NCBI RefSeq assembly: GCF_000173975.1
Contig: NZ_ACEP01000011.1
Span: forward strand, 1-64,000
DNA length: 64,000 nt
Origin: Anaerobutyricum hallii DSM 3353
Lineage (GTDB): Bacteria > Bacillota > Clostridia > Lachnospirales > Lachnospiraceae
Direction: 5' to 3'
The notes below the pieces were generated by a model. It made no database searches and had not been told where the DNA came from. It saw only the letters and a list, made by a program, of their open reading frames with translations. A program made the translations under genes and the position numbers. This document shows, in pieces, positions 27,443-36,538 of the stretch; position 1 is the first letter of the stretch; each line of letters begins with the position of its first letter.

Positions 27443-27820
27443 TTACCTAATGTTCGCCTTCACATACTCTTTGATTGCCTCAAAGCTTTCCTTACTGATA
27501 ACATGTTCTATCTTACAGGCATCTTTCTCTGCAATTTCGGCAGAAACACCTAATTTTTCTAAACATGATGTAAGTAATTGATGACGCTCATAAATCATAT
27601 CCGCAATTGCCTTTCCAGATTCTGTAAGATAAATATATCCGGCATCTGTTACAGTGATATGATTCTTCTCGCGAAGATTCTTCATAGCGATACTTACACT
27701 TGATTTTTTGAAATCAAGCTGATTAGCGACATCAACGGAACGAACAACAGGAAGTCTTTTACTGAGAACTAAAATAGTCTCTAAATAGTTTTCAGCAGAT
27801 TCGTTGTTTTTTTCCTTCAA
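27443..27820 (-). CDS. DtxR/MntR-family metal-dependent repressor
   Basis: The protein of about 125 residues has an N-terminal winged helix (SAENYLETILVLSKR, then VANQLDFKKSSVSIAMKNL) and the helical metal-binding/dimerisation domain with ERHQLLTSCLEKLGV and CKIEHVISKESFEAI, as in MntR/DtxR proteins. There is no SH3-like C-terminal domain. The likely start is a TTG at 27820 behind gaggtgatt. A GTG at 27829 would put the ribosome binding site inside the gene. It diverges from the ABC transporter pair across four 14-bp tandem repeats. Metal specificity cannot be told. Confidence 0.82.
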   Translation of the reverse strand: MKEKNNESAENYLETILVLSKRLPVVRSVDVANQLDFKKSSVSIAMKNLREKNHITVTDAGYIYLTESGKAIADMIYERHQLLTSCLEKLGVSAEIAEKDACKIEHVISKESFEAIKEYVKANIR

Positions 27821-27918
27821 AATAATCACCTCAATAAACGTATAAATTCACTTATTGTTATTAGTATAACATATTAGCGACAATTTTTCAAACAAAGGTA
27901 TTAAAAAGTTTTATCATT

Positions 27919-27974
27919 ATTAATCCTTTAAAATTAATCCTTTAAAATTAATCCTTTAAAATTAATCCTTTAAA
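27919..27974. repeat. four perfect 14-bp tandem repeats
   Basis: The unit attaatcctttaaa occurs four times in direct succession without a mismatch. The array lies in the 276-base gap between the divergent DtxR-type gene and the ABC transporter genes. A role as multiple operator sites is possible but unproven. Confidence 0.9.
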
Positions 27975-28105
27975 AAGAAAGAGTAAAATGCTACACTGTA
28001 ACGGGAGATTTATGGCAGATAACCATGAATACAAAGGAGAATATTTATTATAGATACGATTTTGTACATGGGATTGATATAGTCATTAAATTTTGAAGAG
28101 AAAGG

Positions 28106-29851
28106 ATGAAAAAGAAAGATTTTATGAAGAAATTATTATACTTTATGAAAGACTACAAAAAAGAAAGTGTTCTGGCTCCTTTATTTAAGATGTTAGAAGC
28201 GTTCTTTGAATTATTTGTACCATTGGTTGTTGCGTCAATCATTGACGATGGTATTGTTCCAAAAGATTCTGGGCATATCATAAGAATGTGTCTGCTTCTT
28301 CTGGTATTAGCAGCAGTGGGATTGACATGTTCTATTACCGCACAGTATTTTGCGGCAAAGTCTGCTGTTGGAGCGGCAACAGGGATTCGTTATGAATTAT
28401 TTACCCATATTCAGACATTAGGCTATGAGGAGATGGATACGGTAGGAACATCCACATTGATTACTCGTATGACAAGTGATATTAATCAGGTGCAGAACGG
28501 AATCAATCTGGTACTTCGTCTGTTCCTGCGGTCTCCATTTATCGTATTTGGTGCGATGATCATGGCATTTACGATTGATGTGAAGGCTGCGATGATTTTT
28601 GTTGTGGCAATCATTTTATTGTCTATCGTTGTATTTGGTGTCATGTTTATTACAAAGCCACTTTATAAAAAGGTACAGTCAGGACTCGATACGATTCTTG
28701 GAACAACAAGAGAGAATCTTACAGGTGTGCGTGTGATTCGTGCTTTTCATCAGGAACAGGCAGAATATAATAAGTTTTTAGCAGAGAATGAAGAACTTAC
28801 TTCTTTACAGAAATTTGCTGGAAAAATATCAGGACTTACGAATCCACTGACTTTTATTATTATCAACTTTGCTATTTTGGTATTGATTCATACCGGTGCG
28901 GTTCGTGTAAGTCTTGGTACGTTATCACAGGGACAGGTTGTTGCTCTTTATAACTATATGTCCCAGATTCTTGTAGAGCTTATCAAGCTGGCAAACCTCA
29001 TTATTTCCGTGACAAAAGCGATGGCATGTTTTAATCGTATTCAGGATGTTTTTCATATTGAGCCATCTATGAAAGAAGGAACAAAAACAGTTGCTGCTGC
29101 AGGCAATACCACTCCAGCGGTAGAATTTAAAAACGTTTCCTTTACTTACGCCGGAGGCGGAGATCATGCTGTGGAGAATATTTCCTTTAAGGCAATGCCA
29201 GGACAGACCATTGGAATTATTGGAGGTACTGGTTCTGGAAAGTCTACACTTGTCAATCTGATTCCAAGATTTTATGACGTGAGCGAGGGAGAGGTAGATA
29301 TTGCAGGGAAAAATGTACAGGATTATACTTATGGATCTTTAAGAAACACAATTTCTGTTGTTCCACAAAAGGCGCAGCTTTTTGCCGGAACGATTCGGGA
29401 TAATTTGACTTTTGGCTGCCCGGATGCGACAGAAGAACAGATAGAAGAGGCACTTGCTATCTCGCAGGCAAAGGAATTTGTTGACACAAAAGAAGGAAGA
29501 CTTGATGCGAAGATAGAACAGGGCGGTAAAAACCTTTCTGGTGGACAGAGACAGCGCCTTACTTTAGCAAGAGCGTTAGTGCCACAGTCAGATATCCTCA
29601 TTATGGATGACAGTGCATCTGCCCTTGATTATGCAACAGATGCCAGGCTTCGAAAAGCAATTCAGGATATGAAGAGAAAACCGACTGTATTTATCGTGTC
29701 ACAGAGAACTTCCTCCATCCAGAATGCTGACATGATTTTAGTGCTTGATGATGGAAAGATAGCAGGGCAGGGAACGCATGAACAGTTACTTAAGTCCTGT
29801 AATATTTACCGTGAAATTTATGAGACACAGTTTAAGAAGGAGGAAGCGTAA
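28106..29851 (+). CDS. ABC transporter, fused permease/ATPase, first subunit
   Basis: This 581-residue exporter-type ABC protein has six transmembrane helices in the first 320 residues and a nucleotide-binding domain with Walker A GGTGSGKST, Q-loop VPQKAQLF, signature NLSGGQRQR and Walker B ILIMDDSASALD. The Walker B is followed by Asp, not the usual catalytic Glu, as in the degenerate site of heterodimeric exporters. The next gene is the partner. Substrate unknown: multidrug, lipid and peptide exporters share this build. Confidence 0.9.
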   Translation: MKKKDFMKKLLYFMKDYKKESVLAPLFKMLEAFFELFVPLVVASIIDDGIVPKDSGHIIRMCLLLLVLAAVGLTCSITAQYFAAKSAVGAATGIRYELFTHIQTLGYEEMDTVGTSTLITRMTSDINQVQNGINLVLRLFLRSPFIVFGAMIMAFTIDVKAAMIFVVAIILLSIVVFGVMFITKPLYKKVQSGLDTILGTTRENLTGVRVIRAFHQEQAEYNKFLAENEELTSLQKFAGKISGLTNPLTFIIINFAILVLIHTGAVRVSLGTLSQGQVVALYNYMSQILVELIKLANLIISVTKAMACFNRIQDVFHIEPSMKEGTKTVAAAGNTTPAVEFKNVSFTYAGGGDHAVENISFKAMPGQTIGIIGGTGSGKSTLVNLIPRFYDVSEGEVDIAGKNVQDYTYGSLRNTISVVPQKAQLFAGTIRDNLTFGCPDATEEQIEEALAISQAKEFVDTKEGRLDAKIEQGGKNLSGGQRQRLTLARALVPQSDILIMDDSASALDYATDARLRKAIQDMKRKPTVFIVSQRTSSIQNADMILVLDDGKIAGQGTHEQLLKSCNIYREIYETQFKKEEA

Positions 29852-31609
29852 ATGGCACAGCAAAATACAAACGGCAAAAGAAAAAGCACAATAAAAAAAG
29901 TGTGGCATTATTTAAAAAACTACCGTTTCCTTCTGATTTTATCGATTCTTATGGCGGCACTTACCGTTGCCGGTACATTATATGTACCAATCCTTGTCGG
30001 AGATGCGATTGATTTTATTATTAAAAAAGGACAGGTAAATTTTGCGGCGATTGCAAAAATATTAGAAAAAGGTGCGACAGTTATTTTATTTACGGGAATC
30101 ACACAGTGGATCATGAATATCTGTAACAACCACATTACATTTCATGTAACAAGAGACATCCGTAATGAGGCAATGAAAAAGATTGAAAAGCTGCCACTTA
30201 AATATATTGATGGACACTCTTATGGAGATGTAGTAAGTCGTGTTATTGCCGACGTTGATCAGTTTGCCGATGGGCTTTTAATGGGATTTACCCAGTTTTT
30301 TACTGGAGTTGTGACGATTCTCGGTACGCTTGGATTTATTTTTTCCATCCATGTAGGAATTGCTCTTTTGGTTGTCTGTCTGACACCGATTTCTTTATTA
30401 GTTGCCCGTTTTATCGCAACTCACACTTACTCTATGTTTAAATTGCAGTCAGAGACAAGAGGAGAGCAGACAGCATTAATTGAGGAAATGATTGAAGGAG
30501 AAAAGGTTGTAAAAGCATTTGGCTATGAAAAGAGAGCCGGAGAACGTTTTGCAGCTGTGAATGATAAGTTACAGGGATATTCTTTAAAAGCTATCTTCTT
30601 TTCTTCTATTACGAATCCGTCTACCCGTTTTGTCAACAGCCTTGTATATGCAAGCGTGGCATTAAGCGGTGCACTCACTGCCATTGGCGGGGGACTTAGC
30701 GTTGGACAGCTTACCTGTCTGTTAAGCTATGCAAATCAGTATACAAAGCCATTTAATGAGATATCTGGTGTAGTTACGGAATTGCAGAACGCATTAGCCT
30801 GTGCGGCTCGTATTTTTGAACTCATTGAGGAAACACCGGAAACCGATGATAAGAAAGATGCCCTTGTTCTAGCAAATCCAGAGGGAAATATCGAACTTTC
30901 TCATGTAAACTTCTCCTATACCACAGAGAAACGCCTGATTGAAGACTTTAATCTTAATGTGAAAAAAGGACAGCGTATTGCGATTGTCGGACCTACCGGG
31001 TGCGGAAAGACAACAATTATTAATCTTTTGATGCGTTTTTATGATGTAAATAAAGGAACGATCATGGTAGAGGGAACGGATATCCGTGATATTACGAGAG
31101 AGAGCCTTAGAACTTCCTACGGTATGGTATTACAGGATACCTGGCTTCGAAGTGGAACAATCCGTGATAATATAACGATGGGACGAGAAGGCTTTAGTGA
31201 CGAACAGATTATCGCTGCGGCAAAAGAGGCTCATTCCTACAGCTTTATTAAAAAAATGCCAAAGGGACTCGACACATATATTACAGAAGATGGAGCAGGA
31301 ATGAGTCAGGGGCAGAAACAGCTTCTTTGTATCACAAGAGTAATGCTTGACCTTCCGTCTATGCTGATTCTTGATGAGGCAACTTCCTCCATTGATACCC
31401 GTACCGAACAAAAGATTCAGAATGCGTTTGCGAAAATGATGGCTGGACGAACAAGCTTTATCGTAGCACATCGTTTATCTACGATTCAGAATGCGGATGT
31501 GATTCTGGTCATGCGAGACGGGCATATTATCGAGCAGGGAAATCACGAGACGTTGTTAAAGCAGAATGGATTCTATGCGAAGCTGTATAACAGCCAGTTT
31601 GCAAATTAG
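29852..31609 (+). CDS. ABC transporter, fused permease/ATPase, second subunit
   Basis: This 585-residue protein has six transmembrane helices and an ATPase with Walker A GPTGCGKTT, Q-loop VLQDTWL, signature GMSQGQKQL and Walker B MLILDEATSSID with the catalytic Glu present. The signature has SQGQ for SGGQ. It starts immediately after the first subunit. Together they form a heterodimer in which one composite ATP site is degenerate, a common exporter arrangement. Confidence 0.9.
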   Translation: MAQQNTNGKRKSTIKKVWHYLKNYRFLLILSILMAALTVAGTLYVPILVGDAIDFIIKKGQVNFAAIAKILEKGATVILFTGITQWIMNICNNHITFHVTRDIRNEAMKKIEKLPLKYIDGHSYGDVVSRVIADVDQFADGLLMGFTQFFTGVVTILGTLGFIFSIHVGIALLVVCLTPISLLVARFIATHTYSMFKLQSETRGEQTALIEEMIEGEKVVKAFGYEKRAGERFAAVNDKLQGYSLKAIFFSSITNPSTRFVNSLVYASVALSGALTAIGGGLSVGQLTCLLSYANQYTKPFNEISGVVTELQNALACAARIFELIEETPETDDKKDALVLANPEGNIELSHVNFSYTTEKRLIEDFNLNVKKGQRIAIVGPTGCGKTTIINLLMRFYDVNKGTIMVEGTDIRDITRESLRTSYGMVLQDTWLRSGTIRDNITMGREGFSDEQIIAAAKEAHSYSFIKKMPKGLDTYITEDGAGMSQGQKQLLCITRVMLDLPSMLILDEATSSIDTRTEQKIQNAFAKMMAGRTSFIVAHRLSTIQNADVILVMRDGHIIEQGNHETLLKQNGFYAKLYNSQFAN

Positions 31610-31621
31610 GTGAAATTTGTC

Positions 31622-31650
31622 TTGTATACTTCTATTAAATTTTATATAAT
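31622..31650 (+). promoter_or_regulatory. sigma-A-type promoter for the flavodiiron gene
   Basis: TTGTAT at 31622-31627 and TATAAT at 31645-31650 are separated by 17 bases, about 80 bases upstream of the gene. Confidence 0.7.
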
Positions 31651-31729
31651 AGGAACTGTGCCACATAGAAAATTGTGGTGGTTACGTAGTGATATTTTTT
31701 TACAATAATCAGAAATATGAGGTGATTAC

Positions 31730-32884
31730 ATGTTTAAAGTTACAGAAGATATTATTTATGTTGGTGTGAATGATCATGAAGTAGATTTATTTGAGGGTCA
31801 GTATGATGTACCGAACGGAATGGCATATAATTCGTATGTTGTTCTTGATGAGAAGGTTGCAGTATTTGATACGGTAGATGCACATTTTAAGGATGAGTGG
31901 CTTGCAAATCTGGAGGAGGCTTTTGCGGGAAGAACTCCGGATTACTTAATCGTGCAGCATATGGAACCAGACCATGCGGCTAATATTGCTAACTTTGCTG
32001 AAAAGTATCCAGAAGCAAAGATTGTTGGTAATGCAAAGACTTTCCCTATGATGAAGCAGTTCTTTGGAACAGATTTTGCAGACCGTCAGGTTATCGTAAA
32101 AGAGGGAGAGACTTTAAGTACAGGTAAGCATAACCTTACTTTTGTTATGGCTCCTATGGTTCACTGGCCAGAAGTTATGATGACTTATGATACAACAGAT
32201 AAGATTTTCTTCTCTGCAGATGCTTTTGGTAAGTTTGGTGCATTAGATGTAGAGGAAGAGTGGGATTGTGAAGCACGCCGTTATTACATCGGTATCGTTG
32301 GCAAATATGGCCCAATGGTACAGAAGTTATTCGGCAAGGTTGGCTCCCTTGAAATTAAGGCAATCTGCCCATTACATGGACCAGTATTAACTGAGAACTT
32401 AGAGCATTATCTGAACCTATACAACATCTGGTCTTCCTATCAGGTGGAGACAGAGGGAACAGTAATTGCCTATACTTCTGTTTATGGCAATACAAAAAAG
32501 GCTGTAGAACTGTTAGCTGAGAAGTTAAAAGAAGAAGGCTGTCCAAAAGTTGTTGTTACAGATCTTGCTAGAGATGATATGGCAGAAGCTGTAGAAGATG
32601 CATTCCGTTACGGAAAGTTAATTCTTGCCACAACGACATATAACGGAGATATTTTCCCATTTATGAAAGAATTCATTAACCATCTGACAGAGAGAAGCTA
32701 TCAGAACCGTACGATTGGATTTGTAGAGAACGGAAGCTGGACCCCGCTGGCAGCAAAGATTATGAAGGCTGCTTTTGAGAAGAGCAAGAATATTACATTT
32801 GCAGATACAACGGTGACAATTCGCTCTGCGGTAGATGAAACAAGTGAAGCGCAGATTGTGGCTCTTGCAAAAGAGATGAAATAG
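31730..32884 (+). CDS. fprA: flavodiiron protein (A-type, FprA)
   Basis: Flavodiiron proteins reduce oxygen to water or NO to N2O and protect anaerobes. The 384-residue protein has an N-terminal beta-lactamase-like diiron domain with ligands in HMEPDHAAN (H77, E79, D81, H82), a later H in MVHWPE and D in SADAFGKFG, and a C-terminal flavodoxin domain starting near TSVYGNTKKA. No rubredoxin domain is fused, so electrons must come from a separate donor. It is transcribed alone from its own promoter. Confidence 0.94.
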   Translation: MFKVTEDIIYVGVNDHEVDLFEGQYDVPNGMAYNSYVVLDEKVAVFDTVDAHFKDEWLANLEEAFAGRTPDYLIVQHMEPDHAANIANFAEKYPEAKIVGNAKTFPMMKQFFGTDFADRQVIVKEGETLSTGKHNLTFVMAPMVHWPEVMMTYDTTDKIFFSADAFGKFGALDVEEEWDCEARRYYIGIVGKYGPMVQKLFGKVGSLEIKAICPLHGPVLTENLEHYLNLYNIWSSYQVETEGTVIAYTSVYGNTKKAVELLAEKLKEEGCPKVVVTDLARDDMAEAVEDAFRYGKLILATTTYNGDIFPFMKEFINHLTERSYQNRTIGFVENGSWTPLAAKIMKAAFEKSKNITFADTTVTIRSAVDETSEAQIVALAKEMK

Positions 32885-32892
32885 TCGTTTTA

Positions 32893-33040
32893 GGCAAAGC
32901 TGACGAAATAAGAAAGATAAAAAATCCCTATTTGTGACTTTAGTCGCGGCAGGTTGAATGTTCGCGGAAACGCTTGCATCCAATTTTTGCTTCGAGGTCA
33001 CAAATAGGGATTTTTTCTTTTTCCTGGTTCTGTCTTTGGC
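32893..33040. repeat. palindromic repeat family 1, copy 2
   Basis: A perfect 20-bp pair, aaaaaatccctatttgtgac (32919-32938) with its complement starting at 32997, sits inside looser outer arms ending ggcaaag and ctttggc. The inside carries ctttagtcgcggc and ttgcttcgagg, shared with the other two copies. It lies between convergent genes and could terminate both. Confidence 0.8.
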
Positions 33041-33059
33041 TGTAGCAGAATTACTTATC

Positions 33060-34208
33060 CTATAAATCACATTCCATACGAGTAATCAGCAGTTCTTTTA
33101 TGATATCCCGCAAATATACAGAAATCCCCGTATTTTTTTCTGAGAATACATCATCAAATTCTGCAAACCATCTAAGTTCCTTATATTCTCTCTTATACAA
33201 AGGAAAAGTCTTTTCATAAGGATAATTCTCTATCTGTATTCCAAAATGTTTCTGCGCTTTTGGAAGCGGCAGGAAGATTCCTTCTTTTTTGACATAGCAA
33301 GTAGAAGCTTTTGCTGCCCGGCGGTATTGACGTTCAACATAGCAGCCGACACTTTTATGAATCGCCCGTTCCTCTTTTGGAAGATAATAATAATTGTGAT
33401 AGTCTTTGTAAAAATGTTTTAACACGTCCTCAACAAAAGGAAGGGTAATCGTCAGTATGGACAAATCTTTTTTGTCAGAAAAGAGCTCTCCTATAGGGGT
33501 AGATACCTCTAATGGCTGTGGCAGAGGGCGAGGAAGTCTGCAGGAGATAGCAATGCTGCCATTTCCACGTTCAAACACTTTATTGGCGGGTGCGATTCTC
33601 TGTAAAGTGATGTCCTCAAGGAAAATCTGACGATAGGAAAAGAGCGGAAGAAGATACTTCATACCAAGTAAATCATCTTCATTGTGAAGCAGAAGATTAT
33701 GTAACAAGTCTTCGTCCTTTGACATAAGGTAGTCTTTGTAAACAGCGATAAGCTGTCCGCCATCATATTTGTCTTCTCTATTTAAGCCAAGAAACTGTTC
33801 CCAGTCTTTTTGTTTTCCATGTGTCATCTGAAAAAGATTTTGAAAAGGTTTTAAAAACTGGTAAAAATCCAGGGATGGATATTTTTCTATATCACAGGTT
33901 AGTTCATTTAAGTCGTAATGCCTCTTTAAATAAGGAATATCAAAGCTGTTGCCGTTAAATGTGACAAGCTGCCAGTCTTTTTTTACTAAAATATTTTGAA
34001 AGGCAAGGAGAATCTCTTCTTCACTTGTGCCGTCATCATTAAACCACTGGATGAATTGGAATCCTTCTTCTGCAAAATATCCGCAGCCAATCAGGTATAA
34101 GATGGTGTTGTCTCTGGAAAAACCAGTAGTTTCTATATCAAAAAATAAAAAAGATTCTGTCTTTTCGGGAATCTTTTCTTGTGGGAATATTTTATTAATC
34201 GTTAACAT
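33060..34208 (-). CDS. YprB-type ribonuclease H-like (DEDD) nuclease
   Basis: The 382-residue protein begins with an exonuclease fold: LFFDIETTGF places D24 and E26 as the first acidic pair, and QLVTFNGNSFDIPYLKRHYD and NEDDLLGMKYLLPLF follow as later motifs. This matches the YprB family, putative 3'-5' exonucleases of unknown target. It is transcribed on the minus strand away from ruvAB. Confidence 0.82.
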   Translation of the reverse strand: MLTINKIFPQEKIPEKTESFLFFDIETTGFSRDNTILYLIGCGYFAEEGFQFIQWFNDDGTSEEEILLAFQNILVKKDWQLVTFNGNSFDIPYLKRHYDLNELTCDIEKYPSLDFYQFLKPFQNLFQMTHGKQKDWEQFLGLNREDKYDGGQLIAVYKDYLMSKDEDLLHNLLLHNEDDLLGMKYLLPLFSYRQIFLEDITLQRIAPANKVFERGNGSIAISCRLPRPLPQPLEVSTPIGELFSDKKDLSILTITLPFVEDVLKHFYKDYHNYYYLPKEERAIHKSVGCYVERQYRRAAKASTCYVKKEGIFLPLPKAQKHFGIQIENYPYEKTFPLYKREYKELRWFAEFDDVFSEKNTGISVYLRDIIKELLITRMECDL

Positions 34209-34264
34209 GATACCTCCAGAATGACATATGTTGTCTCAAAAATTCTTAGTATAATAATGCTATA

Positions 34265-34293
34265 ACCATAGCAGAGAACGTTTTATATGTCAA
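34265..34293 (-). promoter_or_regulatory. candidate promoter for the YprB-type gene
   Basis: Read on the minus strand, TTGACA (34293-34288), a 17-base spacer and TATGGT (34270-34265) lie about 60 bases before the start codon. The -35 is perfect and the -10 is weak. Confidence 0.5.
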
Positions 34294-34336
34294 ACACATT
34301 TTCGAGAAAGGGGTAAATGCGCTTAAAGTAAAAGAG

Positions 34337-34365
34337 TTGTAATATGATGGGAATTATGGTATCAT
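34337..34365 (+). promoter_or_regulatory. candidate promoter for ruvAB
   Basis: TTGTAA at 34337-34342, a 17-base spacer and TATCAT at 34360-34365. A transcript from here would run through the 65-base inverted-repeat element before ruvA. Confidence 0.55.
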
Positions 34366-34387
34366 GTCAGAAGTCAGAATATAAGTT

Positions 34388-34452
34388 CTAGAGCGTGTTT
34401 GAAAAATGCGTGATGCACATCTTGCAGAAAATATTTTTCAAACACGCTCTAG
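34388..34452. mobile_element. MITE-like element, family 2, short complete copy
   Basis: A 65-base element with perfect 20-bp terminal inverted repeats ctagagcgtgtttgaaaaat and the reverse complement, separated by 25 bases. The termini read TAGAGCG...CGCTCTA, consistent with a TA target duplication as in Tc1/mariner or IS630 insertions, though this is inference. It lies between the candidate promoter and the start codon of ruvA. Confidence 0.8.
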
Positions 34453-34483
34453 TAACAATTTTAAAAGAAGGCAGGAAATTCAT

Positions 34484-35098
34484 TTGATTTCATATATTAA
34501 GGGAACAGTTGCATATAAGGGGAAGGATTCTGTTGTGATAGAGAATCATGGAATTGGTTACCAGATAAAAGTGCCGTCAAGAGTTCTTGAGGGTGTGAAT
34601 AGCGGTGAGGAAGCGATGCTTCATACCTATCTGTATGTACGAGAAGACCAGTTGGCATTGTTTGGATTCTCTTCGATTCAGGAGTTAGAGACTTTCCAGA
34701 TTCTGCTTGGAATTTCAGGCATCGGACCGAAAGCCGCATTATCGGTACTTTCCACGATGTCAGTGGAAGATTTGTATTATGCGGTTTTTAGTGAGGATGC
34801 GAAGAGTATCGCTAAGACACCGGGTATCGGTCCCAAAGGTGCGAAGAGAATGATCATCGAGCTGAAAGACAAGCTGAATCTAGAAGCTTTAGAGTCAGTT
34901 TCAGGGGCAGAGGAAGCAGCGCCACAGAGTTCCTTTACAGAAGGAGACAGCATTGCGGATACTGTACAGGCATTAGTAGCATTAGGCTATTCGAATGGAG
35001 AAGCATATCGTGCCGTACATAGTGTGCCGGAAGCAGAGAAGTTAGATGCAGAACAGTTATTAAAAGAAGCATTGAAGAAAGTATTAACATTTTTATAA
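34484..35098 (+). CDS. ruvA: Holliday junction DNA helicase RuvA
   Basis: RuvA binds Holliday junctions and recruits RuvB. The product of 204 residues from the TTG at 34484 begins MISYIKGTVAYKG, matching the RuvA N-terminus, and has the helix-hairpin-helix GISGIGPKAALSVLS and TPGIGPKGAKRMIIELKDKL. The frame is open from an ATG at 34406, but that lies inside the inverted-repeat element and would add 26 unrelated residues. The aggaaattcat context gives a modest ribosome binding site for the TTG. Confidence 0.93.
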   Translation: MISYIKGTVAYKGKDSVVIENHGIGYQIKVPSRVLEGVNSGEEAMLHTYLYVREDQLALFGFSSIQELETFQILLGISGIGPKAALSVLSTMSVEDLYYAVFSEDAKSIAKTPGIGPKGAKRMIIELKDKLNLEALESVSGAEEAAPQSSFTEGDSIADTVQALVALGYSNGEAYRAVHSVPEAEKLDAEQLLKEALKKVLTFL

Positions 35099-35107
35099 GG
35101 TGATAAC

Positions 35108-36112
35108 ATGGACAGAATGATCAGCACAGAGCTGATGGAGGAGGATATTGCGGTAGAAGGCAGCCTCCGGCCACAGAATTTATCAGAATATATAGGACAG
35201 GAGAAGGTAAAAAAGAACCTTCGGGTATTTATCGAGGCGGCTAAGATGCGAGGAGAGTCTCTTGACCATGTATTATTATATGGCCCTCCGGGTCTTGGAA
35301 AGACAACATTAGCAGGGATTATCGCAAACGAAATGGACAGTAATTTGAAGATTACTTCCGGACCGGCGATTGAGAAACCAGGAGAAATTGCGGCAGTATT
35401 GAATGGACTTTCTGATGGAGATGTTCTCTTTATTGACGAGATTCACCGACTGAACCGGCAGGTGGAGGAAGTTCTTTATCCAGCAATGGAGGATTTTTCT
35501 ATTGATATTATGATTGGAAAGGGCGCTTCAGCGAAGTCTATACGTTTAGAGCTTCCTCATTTTACATTGGTAGGAGCTACAACAAGAGCAGGAATGCTTA
35601 CTGCACCGCTTCGAGACCGTTTTGGAGTTGTAAACCGTCTGGAATTTTATACAGATGAAGAATTGAAAGTAATTGTAGAACGCTCAGCAGAACTTCTTGG
35701 AGTAAAGATTGATGAGGCCGGTGCAATGGAAGTTGGAAAAAGAAGTCGTGGGACACCAAGACTGGCGAATCGATTGCTTAAGCGGGTAAGAGACTTTGCA
35801 CAGGTTCGATATGACGGTATGATTACATATGAGGTGGCACAGACGGCACTTAATTTACTTGAGGTTGATTCTATGGGATTAGATGCGACAGACCGCAACC
35901 TTTTAGAAGCGATGATTACAAAGTTTATGGGAAAACCGGTGGGTTTAGATACACTAGCAGCAGCAATCGGAGAGGATTCTGGTACGATTGAAGATGTGTA
36001 TGAGCCGTTTCTTATTCAGAGAGGCCTCATTAAGCGAACACCGAGAGGCCGGGCTTTAACTGCTTTCGCCTATGAACATATGGGATATCCGGTACCGGAG
36101 GAGATTTATTAA
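35108..36112 (+). CDS. ruvB: Holliday junction DNA helicase RuvB
   Basis: RuvB is the hexameric AAA+ motor of branch migration. The 334-residue protein has Walker [16 protein letters not shown], Walker [13 protein letters not shown], sensor [20 protein letters not shown] and a C-terminal winged helix ending with [17 protein letters not shown]. It follows ruvA by 9 bases with an aaggtg site. Confidence 0.97.
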   Translation: MDRMISTELMEEDIAVEGSLRPQNLSEYIGQEKVKKNLRVFIEAAKMRGESLDHVLLYGPPGLGKTTLAGIIANEMDSNLKITSGPAIEKPGEIAAVLNGLSDGDVLFIDEIHRLNRQVEEVLYPAMEDFSIDIMIGKGASAKSIRLELPHFTLVGATTRAGMLTAPLRDRFGVVNRLEFYTDEELKVIVERSAELLGVKIDEAGAMEVGKRSRGTPRLANRLLKRVRDFAQVRYDGMITYEVAQTALNLLEVDSMGLDATDRNLLEAMITKFMGKPVGLDTLAAAIGEDSGTIEDVYEPFLIQRGLIKRTPRGRALTAFAYEHMGYPVPEEIY

Positions 36113-36139
36113 AAGATTTTGCATCACAGGAGGGTTGAT

Positions 36140-36538
36140 ATGGAAGAAAAAAGTGAATTGTCAGTAGTAATTGACGGTAAAGTATATAGATTGTCGGGTG
36201 GAAGTGATATCTATCTCCAAAAACTTGCCTCCTATGTTGACGGCAAGATAAGAGAATTAAAAAAACAGCCAGGATATAATAAGCTTTCCACAGAATATCG
36301 TGATATTTTGCTGGCGCTCAATATTACAGAAGAACTCTTTAAACTTCGGGATGAGATTGAAGTATTTAATCAGGATGGCCGGGACAGAGAGCAGGAGCTT
36401 TATGAATTAAAGCAGCAGATTGTCGATAGAGATATGCGGCTTGATGCAGCGAATAAGCTGGTTGCAGATTATAAAGCAAAGGTGAATGAGCTGCAAAAAC
36501 AGATTATTGGACTGGAGACGAACAATGAATTTCATTAA
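36140..36538 (+). CDS. zapA: cell division protein ZapA
   Basis: ZapA stabilises FtsZ bundles. The 132-residue protein has the N-terminal VVIDGKVYRLSGGSDIYLQK domain and a C-terminal coiled coil from about residue 70. The ATG at 36140 follows ggaggg. Its last 14 bases overlap the next start. Confidence 0.88.
   Translation: MEEKSELSVVIDGKVYRLSGGSDIYLQKLASYVDGKIRELKKQPGYNKLSTEYRDILLALNITEELFKLRDEIEVFNQDGRDREQELYELKQQIVDRDMRLDAANKLVADYKAKVNELQKQIIGLETNNEFH

Noticed and set aside
27919-27974. CRISPR-like array
   Set aside because: The repeats are contiguous with no spacers and no cas genes are near.
34406-34483. ATG-initiated extension of ruvA
   Set aside because: The added 26 residues come from the MITE-like element and do not resemble RuvA; the TTG at 34484 gives the family N-terminus.
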